From JARRJY01 sp050116415 (lineage in GTDB: Bacteria > Pseudomonadota > Gammaproteobacteria > UBA6429 > Thiohalophilaceae): a DNA stretch of 19,655 nt. Where the stretch lies: the NCBI GenBank assembly GCA_050116415.1, contig JASFOS010000031.1, positions 1 through 19,655 on the forward strand. Direction: 5' to 3'. The notes below the pieces were generated by a model. That model was not told the origin of the DNA. It searched no databases and was given only the letters and a program-made list of their open reading frames with translations. Position numbers and translations under genes: made by a program. This document shows positions 1 through 6,992 of this stretch, piece by piece; position 1 is the first letter of the stretch, and the number at the start of each line of letters is the position of its first letter.

Positions 1-1
1 T

Positions 2-55
2 CATGATGCCTCGACCAATGGCTTGATCAACTATTACCTGGACAACAAGGATTGA
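2..55 (+). CDS. pgi: Glucose-6-phosphate isomerase, C-terminal end only
   Basis: Only the last 17 codons and the TGA stop lie in the window. The residues read HDASTNGLINYYLDNKD. From memory, the E. coli Pgi C-terminus has the very similar HDSSTNGLINRY before its last few residues. Pgi interconverts glucose-6-phosphate and fructose-6-phosphate in the cytoplasm. The stop lies one base from the end of the convergent small gene on the opposite strand. The call rests on a short tail match, so it is likely but not proven. Confidence 0.72.
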   Translation, partial: HDASTNGLINYYLDNKD

Positions 56-56
56 C

Positions 57-200
57 TCAGCGGCGCAGGATTACCAGCACGCCACTAATCACCGCCAGTA
101 GCCCCATCACCAGTCCTTCATACTGGAAATCCAGCTTGATAAGTGCATTCAATCCAGTCAGCAGCAGCCAGGCGCCAAGAAAATACGGCCATAATTTCAT
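57..200 (-). CDS. 47-residue two-helix membrane protein, function unknown
   Basis: A short ORF starts at ATG 200-198 and ends at TGA 59-57. It begins MKLWPYFLGAWLLLTGLNAL and ends with two arginines. Residues about 4-21 and 29-45 are hydrophobic, separated by a short polar turn (KLDFQYE), so a two-helix inner-membrane hairpin is likely. A GGTGGG stretch about nine bases upstream could act as ribosome binding site, and an in-frame TAA just upstream excludes a longer N-terminus. It lies downstream of tRNA-Leu on the same strand and converges with pgi. I do not recognise the family. Support is the hydrophobic pattern and the snug fit between neighbours. Confidence 0.55.
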   Translation of the reverse strand: MKLWPYFLGAWLLLTGLNALIKLDFQYEGLVMGLLAVISGVLVILRR

Positions 201-244
201 TCGTCGAACCCACCGTTATTATTTTGTAAAAGGGGGATATATTT

Positions 245-260
245 ATTCGCTACAGCGAAT
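245..260 (-). other. Hairpin just downstream of tRNA-Leu
   Basis: ATTCGC and GCGAAT form a perfect six-base stem around a four-base loop, four bases beyond the tRNA CCA end in the direction of tRNA transcription. No T-run follows on that strand (it continues AAATATA), so it is a poor intrinsic terminator. It may act as a 3'-trailer structure for processing. The role is inferred. Confidence 0.3.
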
Positions 261-264
261 TAAG

Positions 265-349
265 TGGTAGCCGAGGACGGAGTCGAACCGTCACGCCCGA
301 AGGCACAGCATTTTGAGTGCTGCGTGTCTACCAGTTCCACCACTCGGCC
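265..349 (-). tRNA. tRNA-Leu(CAA)
   Basis: Read on the minus strand this is an 85-base class II tRNA with encoded CCA. The acceptor stem begins GGCCGAG and the D-arm contains GGTAGA. The anticodon stem CAGCA/TGCTG encloses the loop CTCAAAA, giving anticodon CAA, which reads UUG leucine codons. A long variable arm (TGCC-TTCG-GGCG) and a T-arm with TTCGACT follow. The leucine identity fits both the long variable arm and the close resemblance to E. coli leucine tRNAs. Position 1 (G) faces a U at position 72, a G-U wobble instead of a Watson-Crick pair; this is mildly unusual. It is transcribed away from queA. Confidence 0.96.
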
Positions 350-384
350 ATTACTGGAGTGCCCGGTAATACCGAGCGGCCGCC

Positions 385-413
385 ATTATAGGCCACCTGC
401 CAGCTTAGCTCTA
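385..413 (-). promoter_or_regulatory. Promoter of tRNA-Leu
   Basis: On the minus strand a perfect TATAAT occupies 390-385. Seventeen bases upstream is a weak -35 (TAGAGC, 413-408). Transcription would start near 378 in a very GC-rich stretch (GGCGGCCGC), a discriminator type common at stringently controlled stable-RNA promoters. The tRNA leader also holds a CGGT-AAT-ACCG dyad (364-374). The -10 match is seen directly; the stringent-control reading is inference. Confidence 0.6.
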
Positions 414-415
414 GT

Positions 416-443
416 ACTTTAGCCGGGCTAATTTTGGTACTAT
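416..443 (+). promoter_or_regulatory. Candidate queA promoter
   Basis: TACTAT at 438-443 is a reasonable -10 element. The -35 region around 416-421 (ACTTTA) is poor. If this -10 is used, transcription starts around 449-451, only two to four bases before the queA ATG, giving a nearly leaderless message. That fits the lack of any Shine-Dalgarno sequence before queA. It sits back to back with the tRNA-Leu promoter. Confidence 0.3.
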
Positions 444-452
444 TCGCATCCC

Positions 453-1511
453 ATGAAGCAGAGCCCTCTACAGACCCGCGATTTTCATTTCGAACTTCCC
501 GAGGAATTAATCGCCCAGTATCCCGCCGAACGTCGTGATGCCAGTCGCTTGCTGGTGGTGGACGGCCAGAGCGGAAGTTACCGTGATAGCAGCTTTGCCA
601 AGCTGATGGATGAGTTACGTGAAGGTGACCTGCTGGTGATGAACAATACCCGGGTGATCCCGGCACGTTTGTTTGGCCATAAACAAACCGGCGGCAAGAT
701 CGAAGTGTTGATTGAGCGGCTGCTGGACAGGCAACAGGTACTGGCCCACGTGCGTGCCAGTAAATCACCACGACCAGAAACGCAGCTTTTATTTGACAAC
801 GAAGTGAGCGCCGAGGTGCTCGAACGTGTTGGTGACCTGTTCAAGCTTCATTTTAACGTGGATGATATCGAGCCGGTATTGAGCGCGATCGGCCACATGC
901 CGTTACCGCCTTATATTCAGCGTGAAGATAACCACACCGATCAATCGCGCTATCAAACCGTGTACGCTCAGCATGCCGGTGCGGTAGCGGCACCGACCGC
1001 CGGTCTGCATTTCACTGACGAGATGCTGGAGAAGATACAGAAACAGGGTATCGATATCGCCTATGTCACCCTGCACGTGGGGGCAGGAACTTTTCAACCG
1101 GTGCGGGTGGAAAACATTCATGAGCATAAAATGCATGCCGAATGGATCAAGGTGGATGATGAAGTGTGCCGCAAGGTAAACCAGGCCAGGTCGCGTGGTG
1201 GCCGCGTGGTGGCAATCGGTACCACCAGTGTACGCAGCCTGGAAAGCGCGGCCAGCAAATCGACGTCCGGTGAGTTACAGCCTTATGAAGGTGATACGAA
1301 TATTTTCATCACGCCCGGCTACCGCTTTAAAGTGGTGGATGCCTTGTTGACCAATTTTCATCTTCCGGAATCAACTTTATTGATGCTGGTCAGCGCGTTT
1401 GCCGGTTATGATACGGTGATGAATGCCTATCAACATGCGGTGGCCGCGCGATACCGTTTTTTCAGTTATGGTGATGCCATGTTTTTAACCCGGGCCCAGG
1501 TTAACGAATAA
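453..1511 (+). CDS. queA: S-adenosylmethionine:tRNA ribosyltransferase-isomerase
   Basis: The product (352 residues; E. coli 356) transfers and isomerises the ribosyl part of S-adenosylmethionine onto preQ1 in tRNA, giving epoxyqueuosine at the wobble position of GUN anticodons. Family blocks are clear: FELPEELIAQYPAERRDASRLL near the N-terminus, NNTRVIPARLFG, the GAVAAPTAGLHFT block, VTLHVGAGTFQPVR, GTTSVRSLE and TNFHLPESTLLMLVSAFAG near the C-terminus. The ATG at 453 gives a normal N-terminus, but no Shine-Dalgarno sequence precedes it. Its TAA is followed immediately by the tgt ATG, so the two steps of queuosine synthesis are probably translationally coupled. Confidence 0.97.
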   Translation: MKQSPLQTRDFHFELPEELIAQYPAERRDASRLLVVDGQSGSYRDSSFAKLMDELREGDLLVMNNTRVIPARLFGHKQTGGKIEVLIERLLDRQQVLAHVRASKSPRPETQLLFDNEVSAEVLERVGDLFKLHFNVDDIEPVLSAIGHMPLPPYIQREDNHTDQSRYQTVYAQHAGAVAAPTAGLHFTDEMLEKIQKQGIDIAYVTLHVGAGTFQPVRVENIHEHKMHAEWIKVDDEVCRKVNQARSRGGRVVAIGTTSVRSLESAASKSTSGELQPYEGDTNIFITPGYRFKVVDALLTNFHLPESTLLMLVSAFAGYDTVMNAYQHAVAARYRFFSYGDAMFLTRAQVNE

Positions 1512-2627
1512 ATGCAATTTGAATTATTAAATACGGATGGAGATGCGCGCCGGGGGCGACTGCTGTTTGAGCGCGGCGTGGTCGAAACGCCGGTGTTTAT
1601 GCCGGTCGGTACCTATGGCACGGTCAAGGCCATGACCCCGGAAGAACTGAAAGACCTGGGTGCGCAAATCATCCTCGGCAATACCTTTCACCTGATGTTG
1701 CGTCCCGGTACCGAGGTGATCCAGCAGCATGGTGATCTGCATGACTTCATGCACTGGGATGGGCCGATACTGACGGACTCGGGTGGTTTCCAGGTATGGA
1801 GCCTGGGCGAGCTGAGAAAGATCACCGAACAGGGGGTTAAGTTCAGTTCACCGGTGGATGGCAGCAAGGTGTTTCTCGGCCCGGAAGAGTCCATGCAGGT
1901 ACAGCATGCGCTGGGTTCGGACATCGTGATGATTTTCGATGAATGTACCCCGTACCCGGCCACGGAAAAACAAGCGCGCGAGTCCATGGAACTGTCATTG
2001 CGCTGGGCCAGGCGCTGCAAGCAGGCGCATGCCGATAATCCTGCGGCCCTGTTCGGTATTGTGCAGGGTGGCATGTATGAACATCTGCGCGATGAATCAC
2101 TGGCCGGACTGGTTGACATCGGTTTCGATGGCTATGCTATTGGTGGCTTGTCGGTCGGTGAACCCAAGGAAGATATGCTGCGCGTGATTCAACACCTTAA
2201 CCCCCGTATGCCGCAGGATCGGCCGCGCTACCTGATGGGGGTCGGTACCCCCGAGGACCTGGTGGAGGCGGTACGACGCGGCATCGATATGTTTGATTGC
2301 GTGATGCCGACGCGTAACGCCCGCAATGGTTACTTATTCACCAGCGAGGGCATGATCCGTATCCGCAACAGCCAGCACCGCATGGATACCCGGCCGCTGG
2401 ATGCGCATTGTGGTTGTTATACCTGCCGAAATTACAGCCGTGCCTATTTGCGCCACCTGGACAAGACCGGCGAAATTCTCGGTGCGCGCCTTAATACGAT
2501 TCATAATTTGCATTATTATCAGTCAGTTATGAAAGGGTTGCGGGAATCCATCAGCAATAACCGCGTGCAGGAATTTGTTGGGGAATTTTACGCGAAACGG
2601 GCGCAGCCGGTGCCAGCTGTGTCATAA
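1512..2627 (+). CDS. tgt: tRNA-guanine transglycosylase
   Basis: Exchanges guanine-34 for preQ1 in tRNAs for Asp, Asn, His and Tyr, the step before QueA. The protein has 371 residues (E. coli 375). The general acid/base aspartate is D89 in ILTDSGGFQ, and the nucleophilic aspartate is D262 in GIDMFDCVMPTRNARNG. The structural zinc site is complete: C300, C302, C305 and H331. The GGLSVGEPKEDM loop is typical of the family. The start codon abuts the queA stop with no gap and has no strong ribosome binding site of its own. Catalytic and metal residues are all intact. Confidence 0.98.
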   Translation: MQFELLNTDGDARRGRLLFERGVVETPVFMPVGTYGTVKAMTPEELKDLGAQIILGNTFHLMLRPGTEVIQQHGDLHDFMHWDGPILTDSGGFQVWSLGELRKITEQGVKFSSPVDGSKVFLGPEESMQVQHALGSDIVMIFDECTPYPATEKQARESMELSLRWARRCKQAHADNPAALFGIVQGGMYEHLRDESLAGLVDIGFDGYAIGGLSVGEPKEDMLRVIQHLNPRMPQDRPRYLMGVGTPEDLVEAVRRGIDMFDCVMPTRNARNGYLFTSEGMIRIRNSQHRMDTRPLDAHCGCYTCRNYSRAYLRHLDKTGEILGARLNTIHNLHYYQSVMKGLRESISNNRVQEFVGEFYAKRAQPVPAVS

Positions 2628-2675
2628 TATCGCACCAATTATCGAATTAAATATCAAAAACACAAGGGTAATGAA

Positions 2676-3017
2676 ATGAGCTTTTTTATTTCCGATGCTA
2701 TGGCTGAAGCCGCACCGGCTGCGCAACAAGCCGATCCCATGTCTTCGCTGATTTTCTTCGGTGGCATGATCCTGATTTTCTATTTCCTGTTGATTCGTCC
2801 CCAGCAGAAACGCGCCAAGGAACATCGCAACATGGTCGAAGCCCTCAGCAAGGGCGATGAAGTGGTGACCAATGGTGGTTTGCTGGGCAAGATCATCGAA
2901 GTCGGTGAACAATATGTTACGGTTGAACTGGCTGAGAATGTGCAAATCAAGATGCAGAGACAGGCGGTTGGTTCGGTGTTGCCCAAGGGATCAATCAAGG
3001 CTGCCAGCAAAGAATAA
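2676..3017 (+). CDS. yajC: Sec translocon accessory protein YajC
   Basis: A 113-residue single-pass inner-membrane protein that associates with SecD and SecF at the SecYEG translocon. After a short Ala-rich N-terminus, residues about 24-41 form the membrane segment (SLIFFGGMILIFYFLLIRPQ), followed by the family's RPQQKRAKEH block and a cytoplasmic domain with GDEVVTNGGLLGKI. AAGGG lies seven bases before the ATG. It follows tgt after 48 bases and precedes secD after a hairpin, the classical tgt-yajC-secD-secF order. Size and sequence are normal. Confidence 0.96.
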   Translation: MSFFISDAMAEAAPAAQQADPMSSLIFFGGMILIFYFLLIRPQQKRAKEHRNMVEALSKGDEVVTNGGLLGKIIEVGEQYVTVELAENVQIKMQRQAVGSVLPKGSIKAASKE

Positions 3018-3036
3018 ATAATTTTAATAAAGAAAT

Positions 3037-3076
3037 GGGCCAGTTATCAGACTGGCCTGTTTGTATTTGTTTGGTT
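3037..3076 (+). terminator. Hairpin terminator or attenuator between yajC and secD
   Basis: A perfect seven-base stem (GGCCAGT, 3038-3044, with ACTGGCC, 3051-3057) and a six-base loop is followed by the T-rich, G-interrupted run TGTTTGTATTTGTTTGG. The stem and position are good, but the U-tract is imperfect, so partial termination is more likely than a full stop. It would lower secDF expression relative to yajC. Confidence 0.6.
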
Positions 3077-3109
3077 ACTTAATTTCAAAAACCACGGAAT
3101 CTCCACAGT

Positions 3110-4966
3110 ATGTTAAATCGATATGCACTCTGGAAGTATTTACTGATCCTGTTAGTTATCGTGATCGGTTGTATTTATGCTTTGCCGAACTTATACGGTT
3201 CTGATCCTGCATTACAAATCACGGCGGGGCGTAATGTCACCGTTGATTCCTCAACGCAAACCCAGGTCAACAAAACACTGGAGTCAGCCGATATCAGTGT
3301 GCGTCGTATGATCCTGGACGATAATGGTTTGCTGGTGCGCTTTAATTCGGTAGAAGATCAATTGCGAGCCAGTGAACTGGTACGCGAGCAACTGGGTAAC
3401 GATTATACCACCGCGCTTAACCTGGCGTCCGCTTCACCTGCCTGGCTTAAATCGATCAATGCCTTGCCCATGTACCTGGGGCTGGATTTGCGCGGTGGCT
3501 TGCACTTTTTGCTGGAAGTGGATACCGAGACGGTTATTTCCCAGGCACAGGAACGCTATATCAATGACTTCCGTGGTTTATTACGCACCAACAAAATTCG
3601 CTACCTGACGATTACCGACAGGGACCAGGGTATGCAACTGAAGTTTCGTAATGCCGAGTTGCGTGACAAGGCGGTGGACGCCATCAAGTCAGAGTATCGT
3701 GAACTGGTTCTGAACGAAGAAGATAAAGAGGGTGCCTATTTCATTTTTGCCGAGCTGAGTGACCCGGCGCTACTGGATTTGAAAAAAGCCGCTTTACAAC
3801 AAAACATTACAACCCTGCGTAATCGCGTCAATGAAATCGGTGTCGCTGAGCCGGTTATTCAACAGGAAGGTGATAACCGCATCGTGGTGCAGTTACCGGG
3901 TATCCAGGACAGTGCGCATGCCAAGAGAATCTTAAGTGCCACCGCGACCCTGGAATTTCGCCTGGTCGATATTGAGCACAACGTGATGGACGCGGTCAAC
4001 GGTCGTCCCATACCCGGTGCGCGTTTGTATCATGAGCGTGATGGCCAGCCGATCTTGTTGAAGAAACGTTTGATCATATCGGGTGACCGTATCACCGGTG
4101 CGACCTCCGGTTTTGATCAGGACTCAGGCAGTCCGGCGGTGTTCGTTAACCTGGATGGTGCGGGTGCACGTATCATGGCCAAGACGACCCAGGAAAACCT
4201 CAAGAAACCCATGGCCGTGGTGTTCATCGAGCACAAATCGGAATCCCGCATGGTTGATGGCAAGGAAGTGGTGACTACGCGCAAGGTAGAAGAAGTGATC
4301 AATGTGGCCACTATCCAGGGTGTATTCAGTAAACGTTTCCAGATCACCGGGCTGGACAGTGCCAAGGAATCACAAACCCTGGCCCTGTTACTGCGTGCCG
4401 GTGCACTGGCGGCGCCGATTCGTATCGTGGAAGAACGTACCATTGGTCCCAGCCTGGGGCAGGAAAATATTGATACCGGCACACAGTCGGTGGTGATTGG
4501 TATGTTGTTCGTGGTGGCTTTCATGGTGCTCTGGTATAAAGGTTTCGGTCTGGTGGCCAATGTTGCCCTGGTCGTTAACCTGGTACTAATTATCGCGGTA
4601 TTGTCCATGTTGCAGGCGACTTTAACGCTGCCGGGCATTGCCGGTATCGTGTTGACGGTCGGCATGGCGGTGGATGCCAATGTGCTGATCTTTGAACGCA
4701 TACGCGAAGAGTTAAGGGTGGGGAACAGCCCGCAGTCCAGTATCCACGCTGGTTACGAGAAAGCCCTGTCTACCATTGCCGATGCCAATATCACGACCCT
4801 GATAGCGGCGGTGGTGCTCTACATATTCGGTACCGGGCCGATCAAGGGGTTCGCGATTACCCTGTCCATCGGTATCCTGACCTCAATGTTTACCGCCATC
4901 ATGGGCACTCGCGCCATTATTAACCTGGCGGTGGGCGGTCGTCGAATCAAGAAGCTGTCAATTTAA
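3110..4966 (+). CDS. secD: Protein translocase subunit SecD
   Basis: With SecF it forms a proton-driven membrane complex that helps pull secreted proteins across the inner membrane. The protein has 618 residues (E. coli 615). Residues 9-27 are the first membrane helix. The SecD signature GLDLRGGLHFLLEVD lies at about 124-138 and is followed by the large periplasmic domain (P1), with the RNRVNEIGVAEPVIQ segment. The remaining five helices are in the last third, with the conserved acidic motif AVDANVLIFERIREEL (Asp about 522) and a GPIKGFAITLSIGI block. The start gives the standard short N-terminus. The ribosome binding site is weak. Confidence 0.98.
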   Translation: MLNRYALWKYLLILLVIVIGCIYALPNLYGSDPALQITAGRNVTVDSSTQTQVNKTLESADISVRRMILDDNGLLVRFNSVEDQLRASELVREQLGNDYTTALNLASASPAWLKSINALPMYLGLDLRGGLHFLLEVDTETVISQAQERYINDFRGLLRTNKIRYLTITDRDQGMQLKFRNAELRDKAVDAIKSEYRELVLNEEDKEGAYFIFAELSDPALLDLKKAALQQNITTLRNRVNEIGVAEPVIQQEGDNRIVVQLPGIQDSAHAKRILSATATLEFRLVDIEHNVMDAVNGRPIPGARLYHERDGQPILLKKRLIISGDRITGATSGFDQDSGSPAVFVNLDGAGARIMAKTTQENLKKPMAVVFIEHKSESRMVDGKEVVTTRKVEEVINVATIQGVFSKRFQITGLDSAKESQTLALLLRAGALAAPIRIVEERTIGPSLGQENIDTGTQSVVIGMLFVVAFMVLWYKGFGLVANVALVVNLVLIIAVLSMLQATLTLPGIAGIVLTVGMAVDANVLIFERIREELRVGNSPQSSIHAGYEKALSTIADANITTLIAAVVLYIFGTGPIKGFAITLSIGILTSMFTAIMGTRAIINLAVGGRRIKKLSI

Positions 4967-4979
4967 GGGAGACCAAACG

Positions 4980-5921
4980 ATGCAGATTTTCAAAAAAACT
5001 CCCGAGTTTGATTTCATGGGTAAACGCAAACTGGCGCTGGTTTTTTCATTTACCCTGATCGTGATATCGATATTTGCCATTGCCTCGCGTGGTCTGAATT
5101 TTGGCCTCGACTTTACCGGTGGCACCCTGATCGAAGTGGGCTACCAGCAAGATGCGGACCTGGGCAAGATACGCGGGGCACTGGAGAAAGCGGGTTTTGA
5201 AGATACCGTGGTACAACATTTTGGCACCGCCAGGGACGTGTTGATTCGTATCGCGCCGGATGCCGAAGTTGTACAAAGTGAACTGTCTGATCGGGTACTC
5301 AGTACTTTGCGGGAACAAAATCCTGATGTGCAAATGCGTCGCCAGGAATTTGTCGGTCCGCAGGTGGGGGATGAACTGCGTGATGATGGTGGCCTGGCGA
5401 TGATCATCGCGCTGGCCTTTATCCTCATCTATGTTATGGCACGGTTTGAATACCGTTTTGCGCTGGGATCGATCGCAGCCTTGATTCACGATGTCTTGAT
5501 TACCATTGGTTGTTTTGCCCTGTTTCAATGGGATTTTGATCTGACGGTACTGGCCGCGGTACTCGCAGTTATCGGTTATTCACTTAACGATACCATCGTG
5601 GTATTTGACCGTATCCGGGAAAACTTCCGCCTGTTACGCAAAGGTACCAATATCGACGTGATTAACGTGTCGTTGAACCAGACCCTGTCACGCACCATGA
5701 TGACCTCGGTTACCACTTTGCTGGTAGTGGTTGCCATGTTCCTGTTTGGTGGTGAGTTGATCCACGCATTCTCGCAGGCGCTGATTGTCGGTATCCTGGT
5801 AGGTACCTACTCGTCCATCTACGTGGCGAGCAGTACCACGGTGGCGCTCAACGTGACACGGGAAAGCCTGATGCCCGTCGAGAAGGAAGGCGTGGACCAG
5901 GAAGGACACTACATTGAATAA
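4980..5921 (+). CDS. secF: Protein translocase subunit SecF
   Basis: Partner of SecD in proton-driven protein export; 313 residues (E. coli 323). Residues about 17-35 form the first membrane helix, followed by the SecF signature FGLDFTGGTLIEV (D44) and a small periplasmic domain. Five further helices follow, with GYSLNDTIVVFDRIRENF (Asp about 204) and a TTLLVVVAMFLFGG helix. A clear AAGGGAG precedes the ATG, and the gene lies 13 bases after secD. A strong terminator overlaps its stop codon, closing the operon. Confidence 0.98.
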   Translation: MQIFKKTPEFDFMGKRKLALVFSFTLIVISIFAIASRGLNFGLDFTGGTLIEVGYQQDADLGKIRGALEKAGFEDTVVQHFGTARDVLIRIAPDAEVVQSELSDRVLSTLREQNPDVQMRRQEFVGPQVGDELRDDGGLAMIIALAFILIYVMARFEYRFALGSIAALIHDVLITIGCFALFQWDFDLTVLAAVLAVIGYSLNDTIVVFDRIRENFRLLRKGTNIDVINVSLNQTLSRTMMTSVTTLLVVVAMFLFGGELIHAFSQALIVGILVGTYSSIYVASSTTVALNVTRESLMPVEKEGVDQEGHYIE

Positions 5922-5948
5922 AAAAAGCCCTCAGCAGAGGGCTTTTTT
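5921..5948 (+). terminator. Intrinsic terminator after secF
   Basis: GCCCTC (5927-5932) and GAGGGC (5937-5942) pair around an AGCA loop, flanked by six A and six T that extend the stem and provide the U-tract. The symmetry means it could also work on the other strand. It begins at the last base of the secF TAA. Confidence 0.93.
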
Positions 5949-5964
5949 ATAGCAAACTGACTAC

Positions 5965-6177
5965 ATGGTTTATGTTTATCTGAAATTTGTCATCTATCTG
6001 CTGGTTGCCATCACTAGTGCCAAGTACGTGGTCAGCCTGTTTGCAAACCTTGGTTCCGCACAGAATAAAACAAAGTCATTTCTACTGATTGGAATACTGG
6101 CGGGGTTATGCGCAGCCTGTAGCTACCTGGCAATCAGCAACGCGGCACGCTTCATGTTTCCCTATCTTAATCTTTGA
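5965..6177 (+). CDS. Small two-helix membrane protein, unknown function
   Basis: A 70-residue ORF, MVYVYLKFVIYLLVAITSAK at its start, with two hydrophobic stretches (about residues 5-26 and 38-64) separated by a polar segment (GSAQNKTKS). It probably sits in the inner membrane. No Shine-Dalgarno sequence precedes the ATG, which lies only 16 bases beyond the secF terminator, so there is no room for its own promoter outside secF. The next gene begins nine bases after its stop, suggesting a small operon. I do not recognise the family. The hydrophobic pattern supports it, the missing start signals argue against it. Confidence 0.5.
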   Translation: MVYVYLKFVIYLLVAITSAKYVVSLFANLGSAQNKTKSFLLIGILAGLCAACSYLAISNAARFMFPYLNL

Positions 6178-6186
6178 ATAACGTTC

Positions 6187-6543
6187 ATGGAACTTGTTTA
6201 TACCACCAGTTCACTTGATGAAGCCAACCAGGTAAAACAGCAACTGGAGGAGGCAGGCATTCCGGCCATGATTACCGGTGAAAACGTGAGCCGTATCCAG
6301 TTGCCGTTTTTATCCAGTAACCTGGGTGTTTTCATTTATATCAATAACCAGTATGACGATGCCATGTCCCTGCTCAGGGAACCCTCACACCAGGTTAACA
6401 CCGCAATTGATGTTGAGGCTTTTTACCAGGTGATGGAGTCACAGGAAATGAAAAAATACGTAGCCAGGAAAACAAACCGCATTATCCTGATCTCGGCAAT
6501 TATTGTTGCCTCTGTTATCTTGACGATTATTATCCTGGATTAA
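6187..6543 (+). CDS. DUF2007-like protein with C-terminal membrane anchor
   Basis: A 118-residue protein. Residues 1-65 resemble the DUF2007 'putative signal-transducing protein' fold: an opening strand (MELVYTT), a helix with DEANQVKQQLEEAGIPA, and a closing VFIYINNQYDDAMSLL segment, the usual pattern for this small ferredoxin-like domain. Residues 78-96 form a charged linker, and 99-117 are a hydrophobic tail helix (IILISAIIVASVILTIIIL). The domain would therefore face the cytoplasm, anchored by its C-terminus. Function is unknown for the family. The HIT gene starts three bases after its stop, so the two are likely co-translated. Confidence 0.75.
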   Translation: MELVYTTSSLDEANQVKQQLEEAGIPAMITGENVSRIQLPFLSSNLGVFIYINNQYDDAMSLLREPSHQVNTAIDVEAFYQVMESQEMKKYVARKTNRIILISAIIVASVILTIIILD

Positions 6544-6546
6544 CTC

Positions 6547-6963
6547 ATGAACAAGTTTGTACTGGATCCCGAGCTACTAAAGAACAGCATGCTGATAGGC
6601 AAGTTGCGCTGCAGCCAGGTGTTGCTGGTGGATAATTGCCTGGTGCCCTGGTTTATCCTGGTCCCCGAGGTGGAGGGGGTATCTGAACTGTATGAACTGG
6701 ACAGGCCAACCCACCAGTTACTGCAGGACGATATAATTAGTATGTCGAAGTTTGTAAAACACGGCTTTGATATCGATAAGCTCAACATCGCGGCAATCGG
6801 CAATATCGTTAAGCAACTGCATGTCCACGTGGTGGGACGGCGTGAATCAGATTGTGCCTGGCCGGGCGTGGTCTGGGGGATGGCGCAGCAGCAGCCCTAT
6901 GAGCAGGCTGCGCTTGATGAGATTATGCGGCAGTTTGACCGTTATCAAACACAGAACGGTTAA
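6547..6963 (+). CDS. HIT-family nucleotide hydrolase or transferase
   Basis: A 138-residue histidine-triad domain protein. The family cleaves nucleoside phosphoramidates or dinucleoside polyphosphates. The active-site motif is Q90-L-H92-V-H94-V-V. The central nucleophilic histidine and the last histidine are kept, but the first triad histidine is glutamine. N86 a few residues before it and the downstream WPGVVWG block match a proteobacterial HIT subfamily that I recall carrying QLHVHV as its normal motif. The upstream strand VPWFILVPEVEGVSELYEL is also typical. Three bases separate it from the DUF2007 gene. The exact substrate is unknown. Confidence 0.88.
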   Translation: MNKFVLDPELLKNSMLIGKLRCSQVLLVDNCLVPWFILVPEVEGVSELYELDRPTHQLLQDDIISMSKFVKHGFDIDKLNIAAIGNIVKQLHVHVVGRRESDCAWPGVVWGMAQQQPYEQAALDEIMRQFDRYQTQNG

Positions 6964-6992
6964 CAAGTAGTCATATCATTCGGTTGTGCGGT

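Noticed and set aside
328..771. 147-codon minus-strand ORF across tRNA-Leu and queA
   Set aside because: It overlaps a tRNA and a clear queA in antisense, and the translation has no protein-like pattern.
4117..4701. 194-codon minus-strand ORF inside secD
   Set aside because: It is an antisense frame of a strongly conserved gene, with a Thr/Ser/Arg-rich low-quality translation.
5046..5528. 160-codon minus-strand ORF inside secF
   Set aside because: It lies fully within conserved secF in antisense and has no supporting motif.
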